Source of the DNA: Paludibacteraceae bacterium | Lineage (GTDB): Bacteria; Bacteroidota; Bacteroidia; Bacteroidales; Paludibacteraceae | Length of the DNA stretch: 13,623 bases | NCBI GenBank assembly: GCA_017646225.1 | Contig: JAGCMZ010000062.1 | Span: forward strand, 1-13,623 | Reading direction: 5' to 3' | Shown: piece after piece, positions 7,786-13,623 of the stretch | How positions within the stretch are numbered: the first letter of the stretch is position 1 | Layout: every line of letters begins with the position of its first letter | Translations under genes and position numbers: made by a program | The notes under the pieces: generated by a model | The model's input: the letters and a program-made list of their open reading frames with translations, nothing else | Database searches by the model: none | Told to the model about the DNA's origin: nothing

Positions 7786-9546
7786 ATGAAGTTTTTTACA
7801 AAATTATCTTTAGCCATTTTTATGGCGATGAGTGCCTTGTCGGCATTAGCGGCAGAGCACTATGTGTACTTTGATGGTACATCATTTACTCAACCCCAGG
7901 TGTGGGCTTGGAACAGCACCGAAAACTGCTGCAAAAACGGTACATGGGGTGGCGACAACATGGTCAAACAAGATGGCAAATGGTATTGGGAATTGCCTGC
8001 TGGCAAAAGTGTTCCTACCCAAATCATTATTCACGAAGGAGACAACAAGATTGGTGGTGGCGACCTTACCTACGTAGACCAAGCCACATACCACCAAGAC
8101 GGTTCTTATACCGAATTTGTAGACCCTGCCGTTCCTGTCGTTACCGCTTCTCCTGCATCGGGCACTTACTTTGACGAAGGTGAAGAACTAACCGTTACAT
8201 TAACCGCAACCCTAGACGCTACCATTTATTATACATTGGATGGCACCGAGCCAACTACATCGTCTGCTGTATATACAGAACCTCTTTCATTGACAGAATC
8301 GGTTACCTTAAAAACCCTTGCTGTAGCAGATAGCAAACAAAAAGCACAATCTTTTACATACACCCAAATGCCTGGTGCCGATGCCGAAGAAACCCGTCCT
8401 GTGCTTAACACCAAGTACTACAAAGTAAATCCTAATGGCCAAAAAGGTTCTAAACAAACCATTGATATGGCATTTGAAGGCAGATTGGCTACCAAAGCAA
8501 TGAGCCATTGGAAAGAAACCGATATTATTGCACAAGGTGTAGCACGCGATGTTTGCCAAGCCCTAAAAGGTAAACACGAACGTCCTATCATCGACTCGTA
8601 TGCTATTTATGCTGCCTACGACGACGACAACCTATACCTTGCTGTACAATTGGTTTATACCGTTTGGGACCAATACGGAGAAGGTCAACAACCCGGTGAA
8701 TCGAAACCTCACAACATGAATGGCCGCATGATGTGGGCATTCGACCTAAATCCTACTACTGAGTTTGACGGTTATATTGGTACAGGCGCTATCTGGAACG
8801 ATGGAAAACCAGGAGCCAAATTTGACAACGGTGTAGATGCTATATGGATAGGTTCTTCGCAACCTGGCGAAGGAACTCCTGGTTTCTTTATTCCAACTCC
8901 AGACGGACACGCAAGCTACGATGCTAAATACTGCAAAAGCATTCCTGGCAGATACTACGGATATGCAGATGGTCTTCACTCTAGCATTTCGAGCATCTAC
9001 GGACAAAGCAACTTTGAATACGACCCTAAAGTCCTTACCGGCAACTCCGGCTTCACTAACTTAAAATCGGCCGTTACTACTACTGGACACACTTTCTACG
9101 AATGGAAATTCCCACTTTCTGTGCTAGGTATCTCTGCCGATTACATCGAAAAATACGGTATTGGCGTTATGTACATTGACATTTATGGTTCTAGCCCTGT
9201 AGGTGGAACTCCATACGATCCTTCTTACTTTGACAACGCAAAAAAATCTTACTCGGCAGACACATCTACAAGTAAAGAAAAAGAAGACGAAGACGTTATT
9301 ACCTACGCTCCTGCTCGTATTGGTAAACTATTGGCTCTTCCAGAAGATGACAACGAAGACACCGAACAACCCGGCGGAAGCATCAAACCCGACGGTGGTG
9401 GCACTTCTGCAGTAGAAGACATTGAAGCAGACAATGGCCCTGTTGAATACTTCAACCTAATGGGCATTAAGATTACCGAACCCCAACCCGGCGAAATTGT
9501 TATTGAACGTCGCGGAAGCAAAGTAAGCAAAAAGATTTACTACTAA
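7786..9546 (+). CDS. Secreted multidomain protein, carbohydrate-binding-like, with Bacteroidales C-terminal tail (586 aa)
   Basis: A signal peptide covers about 1-23 (ends SALAAE). Domains in order: a starch-binding-module-like beta domain (about 24-110, HYVYFDG, VWAWNS, WYWELP); a chitobiase/hexosaminidase C-terminal-type domain (about 115-194, with TIYYTLDGTEPT); a CBM9/DOMON-like beta sandwich (about 225-515, DSYAIYAAYDDDNLYLAVQL, later TFYEWKFPL); an acidic Gly/Pro linker (about 500-540); and a conserved tail (541-586, VEYFNLMGIKI to VIERRGSKVSKKIYY). That tail type is common at the end of exported Bacteroidales proteins and may be a sorting or anchoring signal; I cannot assign it firmly to type IX secretion. 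No glycosidase catalytic site is seen, so binding is more likely than hydrolysis. The ATG at 7666 lies upstream of the promoter and is rejected. The last 16 codons recur at 13050-13100. Confidence 0.78.
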   Translation: MKFFTKLSLAIFMAMSALSALAAEHYVYFDGTSFTQPQVWAWNSTENCCKNGTWGGDNMVKQDGKWYWELPAGKSVPTQIIIHEGDNKIGGGDLTYVDQATYHQDGSYTEFVDPAVPVVTASPASGTYFDEGEELTVTLTATLDATIYYTLDGTEPTTSSAVYTEPLSLTESVTLKTLAVADSKQKAQSFTYTQMPGADAEETRPVLNTKYYKVNPNGQKGSKQTIDMAFEGRLATKAMSHWKETDIIAQGVARDVCQALKGKHERPIIDSYAIYAAYDDDNLYLAVQLVYTVWDQYGEGQQPGESKPHNMNGRMMWAFDLNPTTEFDGYIGTGAIWNDGKPGAKFDNGVDAIWIGSSQPGEGTPGFFIPTPDGHASYDAKYCKSIPGRYYGYADGLHSSISSIYGQSNFEYDPKVLTGNSGFTNLKSAVTTTGHTFYEWKFPLSVLGISADYIEKYGIGVMYIDIYGSSPVGGTPYDPSYFDNAKKSYSADTSTSKEKEDEDVITYAPARIGKLLALPEDDNEDTEQPGGSIKPDGGGTSAVEDIEADNGPVEYFNLMGIKITEPQPGEIVIERRGSKVSKKIYY

Positions 9547-9719
9547 CTTACCCCTGATTTAAAGAATAATGACTGCGTAGATTTTTACGCAGTCATTATT
9601 CTTTTATAATTCCACCCCCCAAAAGCACCTCCCCACGATAGAAGGCTGCAGCCTGTCCGGGTGCAATGGCTGTTAGCGGTTCATGAAGGTGAACAAGCAA
9701 GGTGTTATCGGGCAGAAGC
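9496..9719. repeat. Direct repeat, left copy (matches 13050-13273)
   Basis: By hand count about 210 of 224 positions agree with 13050-13273, with no gaps; the run 9586-9693 is identical. The repeat covers the last codons of the secreted gene, the hairpin terminator and the last 40 or so codons of mnmA. Similarity stops just before the viaA stop codon. Confidence 0.92.
9561..9608 (+). terminator. Terminator of the secreted gene, overlapping the mnmA-fragment stop
   Basis: AAAGAATAATGACTGCGTA (9561-9579) pairs perfectly with its 19-base complement at 9586-9604, with loop GATTTT. TTTTATAATT trails it. The minus-strand stop TAA of the mnmA fragment (9598-9596) lies inside the right arm. Confidence 0.85.
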
Positions 9720-9721
9720 AT
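9596..9721 (-). pseudogene. mnmA 3'-end fragment (41 codons)
   Basis: The minus strand encodes [20 protein letters not shown] and the rest of the MnmA C-terminus to GGGIIKE and stop, identical over its last 37 residues to the intact mnmA at 13150-13623. Coding matter upstream is missing and viaA begins at once. The break at 9721 happens to supply an in-frame ATG, so a 41-residue peptide is possible. Without the ATP-binding, tRNA-binding and Cys-bearing parts it cannot be a thiouridylase. I read it as duplication debris, not a gene. Confidence 0.88.
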
Positions 9722-9728
9722 ATTCTAC

Positions 9729-11204
9729 TCACACCGAGACCCTCCACACCTTGTCTAATAAATCGTCATAATCTGGGTTAGAAAATCGGTTTATGCATAT
9801 CCCATAAAATTTAGCACCTGTTTTTTGGGCTTCCTCTACTCTATTTATCAATGTTGCATCAAGCGCAGAAAATTCAAAATCGCTCACTATCAACGCATCT
9901 GCATATTTATAGGCTTCTGTGTCTAATTGGGACAATATTTGTTCCATCATTTCACGCCCATCGGAACCGCCAGTAATACATCCTTTTAAAAAACTCATCA
10001 GATCCTCTTGTGCATTTTTACCACTTAAATCTAATGTTTTACAATTTACTGAGAAATCAATTACGTACAGCGGACGACGAGTTATTTCTGCTATTTCGTA
10101 TGCTTTTAGAACTACCCATTTGACAAATTCCATGGGTTTTCCATACATAGACCCACTCGTGTCGATCGCAATAATAATTGGCCCTTTACTATCTATACTT
10201 GCTTGTTGGGTGCTAACTTTATTTTCTTTGGGATATGATGAAAACAGCTGCAATTGCTTGGTAGCAAAGCGTTGGTAAAACAAAATCTCAGTAGTAGAAT
10301 CCGCAAAATAAGAAAACTCCGTAGGAAGCATATCCATAATTCTATTGCCAGAGGTAACGCCTTCTATATCCTCAAAAGGTGGCGACGGATAGATGTACTG
10401 CAACATAGACTCTAGTTTCGATTTGTTTATATTCTCACTAGCCGTTCTGCCCAATAGATTCACTATTTCAACAATTAAATCTTCGTGTCTTTTATACACA
10501 CCATCATCCAGTAAATTTTCATGCAGTTGATTAAAGGTAGTAACATGACATAAGATATCTAATTTGCTTTCTATTTTCTCTAGTTTGTCATCATCGAAGT
10601 CATCAAAATCATCGAAATCATCATCAAAATCGGACTCAAAATTTTCACAAAAAATTTCTGGAAGTTCAAACTCTTTTTCGTTGAGCAACTCGGTCACTTT
10701 GTCATAAACTTTATTGTTGAGAAGTTCTGTCCATTTACCCATAAACTCAGAAAACACCTTCATAATATTTTCTATATCATTGCTCGAATTTATTCCTTCG
10801 TCGTAGCATAAAACATTCATCATGTTATCTGAGTAACAATGCCATCGTATATAACAAGCAACATCAAACCAAATAGTCTTTATCTCATTGGCAGATTTAC
10901 ATTCCCTACACAATTTATGCCACAGTATTTCACGCTTATACTCAAGCAACAACTCTTCAACAGCATCATATACATCACCCAATAATTCAACCAATGCATT
11001 GCTAACCATCGCTCCATAAAATGGTTGGTCGGCATACTCAGATTGTTTTGCCACATCTACCCAATACTGCACAAATGACCACAATGGATAATCGTACAAA
11101 TAAGGCAATTTGCACGAGAAATCTTGTGACTTAAACATCCCATTGATATGGTCTTTATACCATTGTAGCGATGCTTTTTTATGGGAAACGCTTTCTTTGT
11201 TCAT
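9729..11204 (-). CDS. viaA: ViaA-like VWA-domain protein, partner of RavA (491 aa)
   Basis: A C-terminal von Willebrand A domain (about 341-491) has the MIDAS motif DTSGS (348-352), the second-loop Ser in GGSDG where Thr is usual, and SDFEFS as the last metal loop. The order and spacing with FSVNCKTLDLSG, the 'FLKGCITGGSD' region and the final DKVWRVSV follow E. coli ViaA (YieM), which ends its VWA domain IFDHIWRF. The N-terminal 330 residues are helical. They contain an acidic Asp/Phe run (about 191-206) encoded by a 9-base-type repeat. In E. coli RavA-ViaA is a chaperone-like AAA+ system linked to respiratory complexes and aminoglycoside sensitivity; the role here is inferred only. The start at 11204 lies inside the end of ravA (26-base overlap), suggesting coupled translation. 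The stop lies 8 bases from the mnmA fragment. A few sampled blocks are near 32-38% GC, lower than most neighbours. Confidence 0.78.
   Translation of the reverse strand: MNKESVSHKKASLQWYKDHINGMFKSQDFSCKLPYLYDYPLWSFVQYWVDVAKQSEYADQPFYGAMVSNALVELLGDVYDAVEELLLEYKREILWHKLCRECKSANEIKTIWFDVACYIRWHCYSDNMMNVLCYDEGINSSNDIENIMKVFSEFMGKWTELLNNKVYDKVTELLNEKEFELPEIFCENFESDFDDDFDDFDDFDDDKLEKIESKLDILCHVTTFNQLHENLLDDGVYKRHEDLIVEIVNLLGRTASENINKSKLESMLQYIYPSPPFEDIEGVTSGNRIMDMLPTEFSYFADSTTEILFYQRFATKQLQLFSSYPKENKVSTQQASIDSKGPIIIAIDTSGSMYGKPMEFVKWVVLKAYEIAEITRRPLYVIDFSVNCKTLDLSGKNAQEDLMSFLKGCITGGSDGREMMEQILSQLDTEAYKYADALIVSDFEFSALDATLINRVEEAQKTGAKFYGICINRFSNPDYDDLLDKVWRVSV
10588..10635. repeat. Imperfect short tandem repeat coding for Asp-Asp-Phe units in ViaA
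   Basis: TCATCGAAA / TCATCAAAA-type units repeat about five times and encode DFDDDFDDFDDFDDD on the minus strand. Slippage in whole 9-base units would keep the frame. Confidence 0.7.
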
Positions 11205-12396
11205 AGATTGTATTTTCCACTCTTTCCTTTTTAGTATTAAAATCGGCTATATATGCTTCTATTAAGCTTATATCCTCTTGACTCACAAATAGGTTTCCGC
11301 CATTTCTAAACTGATTAATTCCAGCTACTATCTTTGTTTCCAATATATTAACATCATCTTCTATAGTAAACAGAAAAGATTTTACACGCTCCACCTCGGT
11401 ATTTTTGCGTCCTTTTGACAGTGGGTCTACCCAAACGCGCCGCTGTTTAATTGTGTTTAACTGCTCTGCTATTGATTCTAACTCCTTTGTTTCTTTGTAA
11501 ATTTTGGCAGAAAGAATGGCATTGGTTATCAAAGGAATTTCTTGTACTTGATTCCATAGGCAATGGCGAAGCAACATAAGATCCGACCAATCAACCGATA
11601 TTCTATCATTTAAAAATGCGGAAGTCCTTAATAATTTGCCTATTTTCACCCATCTACGGTCTGATACATAAATTTTATTTTCCGTATTCTGCGAAAACAA
11701 TTTTCTCAACTGCGTTAAGTACAACATGATATCATCAGGCAAGGTTACCTTTTGTATCTCGTTTTGCCATTGCGCAAACACGTTTTCAGTAATTAATAAC
11801 TTGTCGGGAACATTGATGGTTACATTTTGTTCACCGCGAAGCATTTTGTAAAAGTTATTCTCGTCTTTCACCGATTCCGAAATCACCCTAACAATAAAAC
11901 GGTCCCAAATAGCTTCCAATCCAGACCCTACTTCTGGAATTTCATTACTCGCTGCCACAAGAAGCTTCATGGGAAGATTTATTTTTGTTCTTCCATTGGT
12001 AAAAATCTTCTCATTTAATACTGTAAGTAATGAATTTTGAATAGCAGGTCCTGCTTTCCATATCTCATCTAAAAACACCACATCAGCAGAGGGCAAATAT
12101 CCTTCTACCATACGTTCGTAGGTGTCCATATCCTTAAGTTTCTTTATACTCACAGGACCAAAAATTTCGTCAGGCGTAGAAAAACGCGACATTAAATATT
12201 CAAAAGAAGTAGCGTCTTTGAAAATCATTTTTAGCCTTCTCGACACTTCACTCTTTGCAGTCCCCGGAAGTCCTAAAAGGAAATAACTCTCACCTGCTAT
12301 AGCGCACAGTACGCCCAAAGCAAGTAAATGATTTTTCTCATACAATCCCTTTCCTATCTCAGAAAGTAAATTCTCTATTTGTTTTTTTGCAGCCAT
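11179..12396 (-). CDS. ravA: RavA-like MoxR-family AAA+ ATPase (405 aa)
   Basis: Walker A GLPGTAKS (42-49, Lys48), Walker B VVFLDE (106-111), sensor 1 in AASNE (Asn151), the DRF arginine region (165-167) and sensor 2 YVSDRRW (243-249) are all present. Stretches such as FEYLMSRFSTPDEIFGPVSI and FLDEIWKAGPAIQNSLLT match E. coli RavA nearly residue for residue, which sets it apart from generic MoxR proteins. E. coli RavA has 498 residues, with a LARA domain set into the C-terminal helical bundle that binds lysine decarboxylase LdcI. This protein is about 90 shorter, and residues 290-405 look purely helical, so LARA and LdcI binding are probably absent. Together with the overlapping viaA it should form a two-gene ATPase/VWA unit acting in the cytosol or at the membrane. 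The pair sits between two copies of the mnmA 3' end. Confidence 0.85.
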   Translation of the reverse strand: MAAKKQIENLLSEIGKGLYEKNHLLALGVLCAIAGESYFLLGLPGTAKSEVSRRLKMIFKDATSFEYLMSRFSTPDEIFGPVSIKKLKDMDTYERMVEGYLPSADVVFLDEIWKAGPAIQNSLLTVLNEKIFTNGRTKINLPMKLLVAASNEIPEVGSGLEAIWDRFIVRVISESVKDENNFYKMLRGEQNVTINVPDKLLITENVFAQWQNEIQKVTLPDDIMLYLTQLRKLFSQNTENKIYVSDRRWVKIGKLLRTSAFLNDRISVDWSDLMLLRHCLWNQVQEIPLITNAILSAKIYKETKELESIAEQLNTIKQRRVWVDPLSKGRKNTEVERVKSFLFTIEDDVNILETKIVAGINQFRNGGNLFVSQEDISLIEAYIADFNTKKERVENTIYEQRKRFP

Positions 12397-12421
12397 AAAA
12401 TGTCATTATTATTTCAATTTG

Positions 12422-12429
12422 CAAAGAAA
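12422..12429 (-). promoter_or_regulatory. Possible -7 box of ravA-viaA
   Basis: The minus strand 12429-12422 reads TTTCTTTG, one mismatch from TAnnTTTG. The ATG follows 25 bases later and the leader would be about 20 bases. No good -33 element is seen, so this is tentative. Confidence 0.3.
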
Positions 12430-12435
12430 ACACAA

Positions 12436-12460
12436 GCCTGTACCAAAACATGATACAGGC
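12436..12460. repeat. Inverted repeat upstream of ravA
   Basis: GCCTGTA (12436-12442) pairs with TACAGGC (12454-12460) around an 11-base loop. It lies just upstream of the possible ravA -7 box and downstream of the DUF4405-like gene terminator. It could be an operator or a second terminator; the sequence does not decide. Confidence 0.45.
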
Positions 12461-12474
12461 GAAAAAAATTATAA

Positions 12475-12506
12475 AAAAGACTGCCAAACAAATTTGACAG
12501 TCTTTT
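12475..12506 (-). terminator. Terminator of the DUF4405-like gene, copy of 7275-7308
   Basis: AAAAGACTG pairs with CAGTCTTTT as at 7275-7308. One mismatch, four more pairs and loop CAAA close the top. On the minus strand the T-rich tail is TTTATAATTTTTTTC. The similarity to the left copy runs on through the stop and last Lys codon of the gene (to 12529). Confidence 0.78.
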
Positions 12507-12526
12507 CTATAATAAATTCAACAACC

Positions 12527-12940
12527 CTATTTCTTTCTTTTTACCTTAAAGGGTTTAAAGCGCATAAACACATGCCAAATGCAGAACACTCCAAATGTAA
12601 TTCCTATTATATAATGCACTAAACCCAAATGCGTTCCCTGCCCATCAGCAAACAGCAACAAAGCAACTCCTGTAAGGACTGTAATAAGCGATGTTATACT
12701 TAGCAGCAAGGTCACTTTACTAATTTTATCGAACTTTTTAACTACCAACGGATACCACTTTCTGTGCCTAACAATATGGGTAATATAGGTACCTAAAAAG
12801 AATACATTAACGCTTATATGCACCACCGACAAATTATGCCATACCTGATGCGACCATACATGCCCAGCTACATGAACCATCACACCTGTTACTAGCGACA
12901 GCACAAATAGCACCAACGATGTCCAACTTAAAGTTTTCAT
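12527..12940 (-). CDS. DUF4405-like four-helix membrane protein, possible b-type haem carrier (137 aa)
   Basis: Four hydrophobic segments are visible at about residues 7-28, 38-56, 75-97 and 107-126. His residues recur at 23, 27, 31, 35, 41, 55, 104, 109 and 123, many at the ends of or inside helices. This resembles DUF4405 and cytochrome-b-like four-helix membrane proteins, where paired His hold haem. I have not confirmed the family. The end is basic (FKVKRKK). The open frame extends to 12997, but that start lies upstream of the -7 box at 12976-12969. Of the two remaining Met codons (12958 and 12940) I prefer 12940: it follows an A run and begins directly before the first helix. It lies where DUF4491 lies in the left unit and shares its promoter and terminator, yet the proteins are unrelated by eye. 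Confidence 0.6.
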   Translation of the reverse strand: MKTLSWTSLVLFVLSLVTGVMVHVAGHVWSHQVWHNLSVVHISVNVFFLGTYITHIVRHRKWYPLVVKKFDKISKVTLLLSITSLITVLTGVALLLFADGQGTHLGLVHYIIGITFGVFCIWHVFMRFKPFKVKRKK

Positions 12941-12963
12941 TTTTTTACAACAAGCCATGCGTG

Positions 12964-13027
12964 CATTGCAAAAATACAAACTTTTTAGTGGATACAAAAC
13001 AATATTTTACTACATTTATGCTAGCAG
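12964..13027. repeat. Bidirectional promoter block, right copy (repeats 7673-7756)
   Basis: The leftward half is intact. The rightward -7 box is changed to TACATTTA and has no gene to serve, only a 16-codon remnant 23 bases further on. Confidence 0.8.
12969..12998 (-). promoter_or_regulatory. Leftward promoter for the DUF4405-like gene
   Basis: Minus-strand TTTG (12998-12995), an 18-base spacer and TATTTTTG (12976-12969) are the same as in the left copy. Transcription is expected from near 12962, with a leader of about 22 bases to the ATG at 12940. Confidence 0.7.
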
Positions 13028-13049
13028 TTACAACACGCAAACAAAGCGC

Positions 13050-13100
13050 ATTGTTATTGAACGTCGTGGAGGCAAAGTAAGCAAAAAGATTTATTACTAA
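13050..13100 (+). pseudogene. Remnant: last 16 codons and stop of the secreted protein gene
   Basis: The plus strand encodes IVIERRGGKVSKKIYY and stop. It differs from residues 571-586 of the protein at 7786-9546 by one residue (Gly for Ser578). Nothing of the first 570 codons remains. The promoter block lies 23 bases upstream, so an internal deletion joined the 5' leader to the extreme 3' end. The only nearby ATG (13018) is in another frame. Confidence 0.88.
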
Positions 13101-13114
13101 CTTACCCCTGTTTT

Positions 13115-13160
13115 AAAGAATAATGACTGCGTAAAGTTCTACGCAGTCATTATTCTTTTA
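13115..13160 (+). terminator. Hairpin terminator overlapping the mnmA stop codon
   Basis: The same 19-bp perfect stem as at 9561 occurs here (13115-13133 with 13140-13158), with loop AAGTTC and a T-rich tail. The mnmA stop (13152-13150) lies within the right arm. In this copy the plus-strand gene it once ended is gone. Confidence 0.8.
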
Positions 13161-13623
13161 TAATTCCACCCCCCAAAAGCACCTCCCCACGATAGAAGGC
13201 TGCAGCCTGTCCGGGTGCAATGGCTGTTAGCGGTTCATGAAGGTGCACCAGCAAGGTATTATCTGCCGTAAGCGTAACAGTACAACGGTTTTCTTGTTTT
13301 CGGTAGCGAATTTTTACAACAACATCCTCTTTGTCTAAAAGACAAGATGGATTAACAATGTTCCAATCCTTCAAGCGCATTTCTGTTCGCTCTAACGACT
13401 TCAAATTGCCCAATACCACCTTGTTTTCTGCTGGCACAATCTCCTTCACAAAAACGGCCTTCTGTAGGTTTATACCCAAACCTCGCCTTTGACCAATGGT
13501 ATAGAACGGATACCCTTGGTGCCAAGCTATAAAATTCCCCTTCGTATCTACAAATTGACCCTTCTGAATAGCCTCTATCGGTACATGTTCAGCAAGAAAT
13601 GAGCGATAATCCATCGGACAAAA
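13150..13623 (-). CDS. mnmA: tRNA-specific 2-thiouridylase MnmA, C-terminal part (5' end outside window)
   Basis: MnmA is a cytosolic ATP-dependent enzyme that thiolates U34 of tRNA-Lys, -Glu and -Gln. The last 157 residues are visible and the frame is open to base 13623. The first visible residues [15 protein letters not shown] match the region around the second catalytic Cys. [11 protein letters not shown] is the characteristic MnmA motif in the central beta domain. The C-terminal beta barrel ends in [15 protein letters not shown]. The ATP-binding PP-loop and first Cys lie off-window. The apparent ATG at 13614 is internal, not the start. The 3' end is duplicated at 9596-9721. Confidence 0.93.
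   Translation of the reverse strand, partial: FCPMDYRSFLAEHVPIEAIQKGQFVDTKGNFIAWHQGYPFYTIGQRRGLGINLQKAVFVKEIVPAENKVVLGNLKSLERTEMRLKDWNIVNPSCLLDKEDVVVKIRYRKQENRCTVTLTADNTLLVHLHEPLTAIAPGQAAAFYRGEVLLGGGIIKE

Larger units (their letters stand above)
13050..13273. repeat. Direct repeat, right copy (matches 9496-9719)
   Basis: Partner of the left copy, at a constant offset of 3554 bases. This copy continues without a break into the rest of mnmA, so for mnmA it is the parental side. Confidence 0.92.

Noticed and set aside
12941..12997. Longer starts for the DUF4405-like protein
   Set aside because: 12997 lies upstream of the -7 box. 12958 would leave a leader of only about 4 bases. 12940 follows an A run and opens the first helix.
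9720..13049. Insertion sequence or integrative element between the direct repeats
   Set aside because: No transposase, integrase or terminal inverted repeats; the flanking repeats are gene-end duplications far too long for target-site duplications.
13018..13080. Short plus-strand frame starting at 13018 in the remnant region
   Set aside because: About 20 codons, out of frame with the conserved C-terminal remnant, behind a decayed promoter.

Overview
The window comes from a Bacteroidota chromosome, most likely of the order Bacteroidales. The evidence is promoters of the TAnnTTTG (-7) type, A-rich leaders with no strong Shine-Dalgarno sequence, a DUF4491 protein, a large secreted amidase with a golvesin-like insert, a secreted carbohydrate-binding-like protein with a Bacteroidales-type C-terminal tail, and a DUF4405-like membrane protein. 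No replication origin, CRISPR array, transposase or integrase is visible.

Left part (1-1960). A lipoprotein esterase, cut by the window edge, diverges from an outer-membrane beta-barrel protein. Their 76-bp spacer holds two opposed promoters, and the rightward one sits so close to its ATG that the transcript should be almost leaderless. A tRNA-Ser(GCU) with its own promoter and terminator follows. It converges on a leftward operon, and the space between holds a leftward terminator and two tandem 58-bp palindromic REP-like units.

Cell-envelope operon (7211 to 1964, minus strand). A 912-residue exported N-acetylmuramoyl-L-alanine amidase, a two-domain GT2 glycosyltransferase and the endolytic transglycosylase MltG lie 10 and 9 bases apart. 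Two of the three act on peptidoglycan.

Right part (7264-13623). This is the most unusual region. A DUF4491 membrane gene (minus) and a secreted multidomain protein gene (plus) diverge from one bidirectional promoter. The secreted gene ends in a hairpin terminator that also contains the stop codon of a convergent mnmA 3' end. Here mnmA is only a 126-base fragment. It is followed by a leftward ravA-viaA pair (MoxR-type AAA+ ATPase and VWA protein). The same series then recurs in the same order and orientation: the terminator, a different small membrane gene (DUF4405-like), the promoter, only the last 16 codons of the secreted gene, the hairpin, and then the real mnmA, which runs off the window. 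Three separate blocks of homology join the two units: 7264-7331 with 12466-12529, 7673-7756 with 12964-13027, and 9496-9719 with 13050-13273. The last pair is about 94% identical by hand count and includes a 108-base identical run. The ravA-viaA pair is therefore bracketed by a recent duplication of its chromosomal flank, which left a broken copy of mnmA on one side and a broken copy of the secreted gene on the other.

All alignments, identities and base-composition remarks were made by eye. Family names rest on motif recognition, not on database searches.
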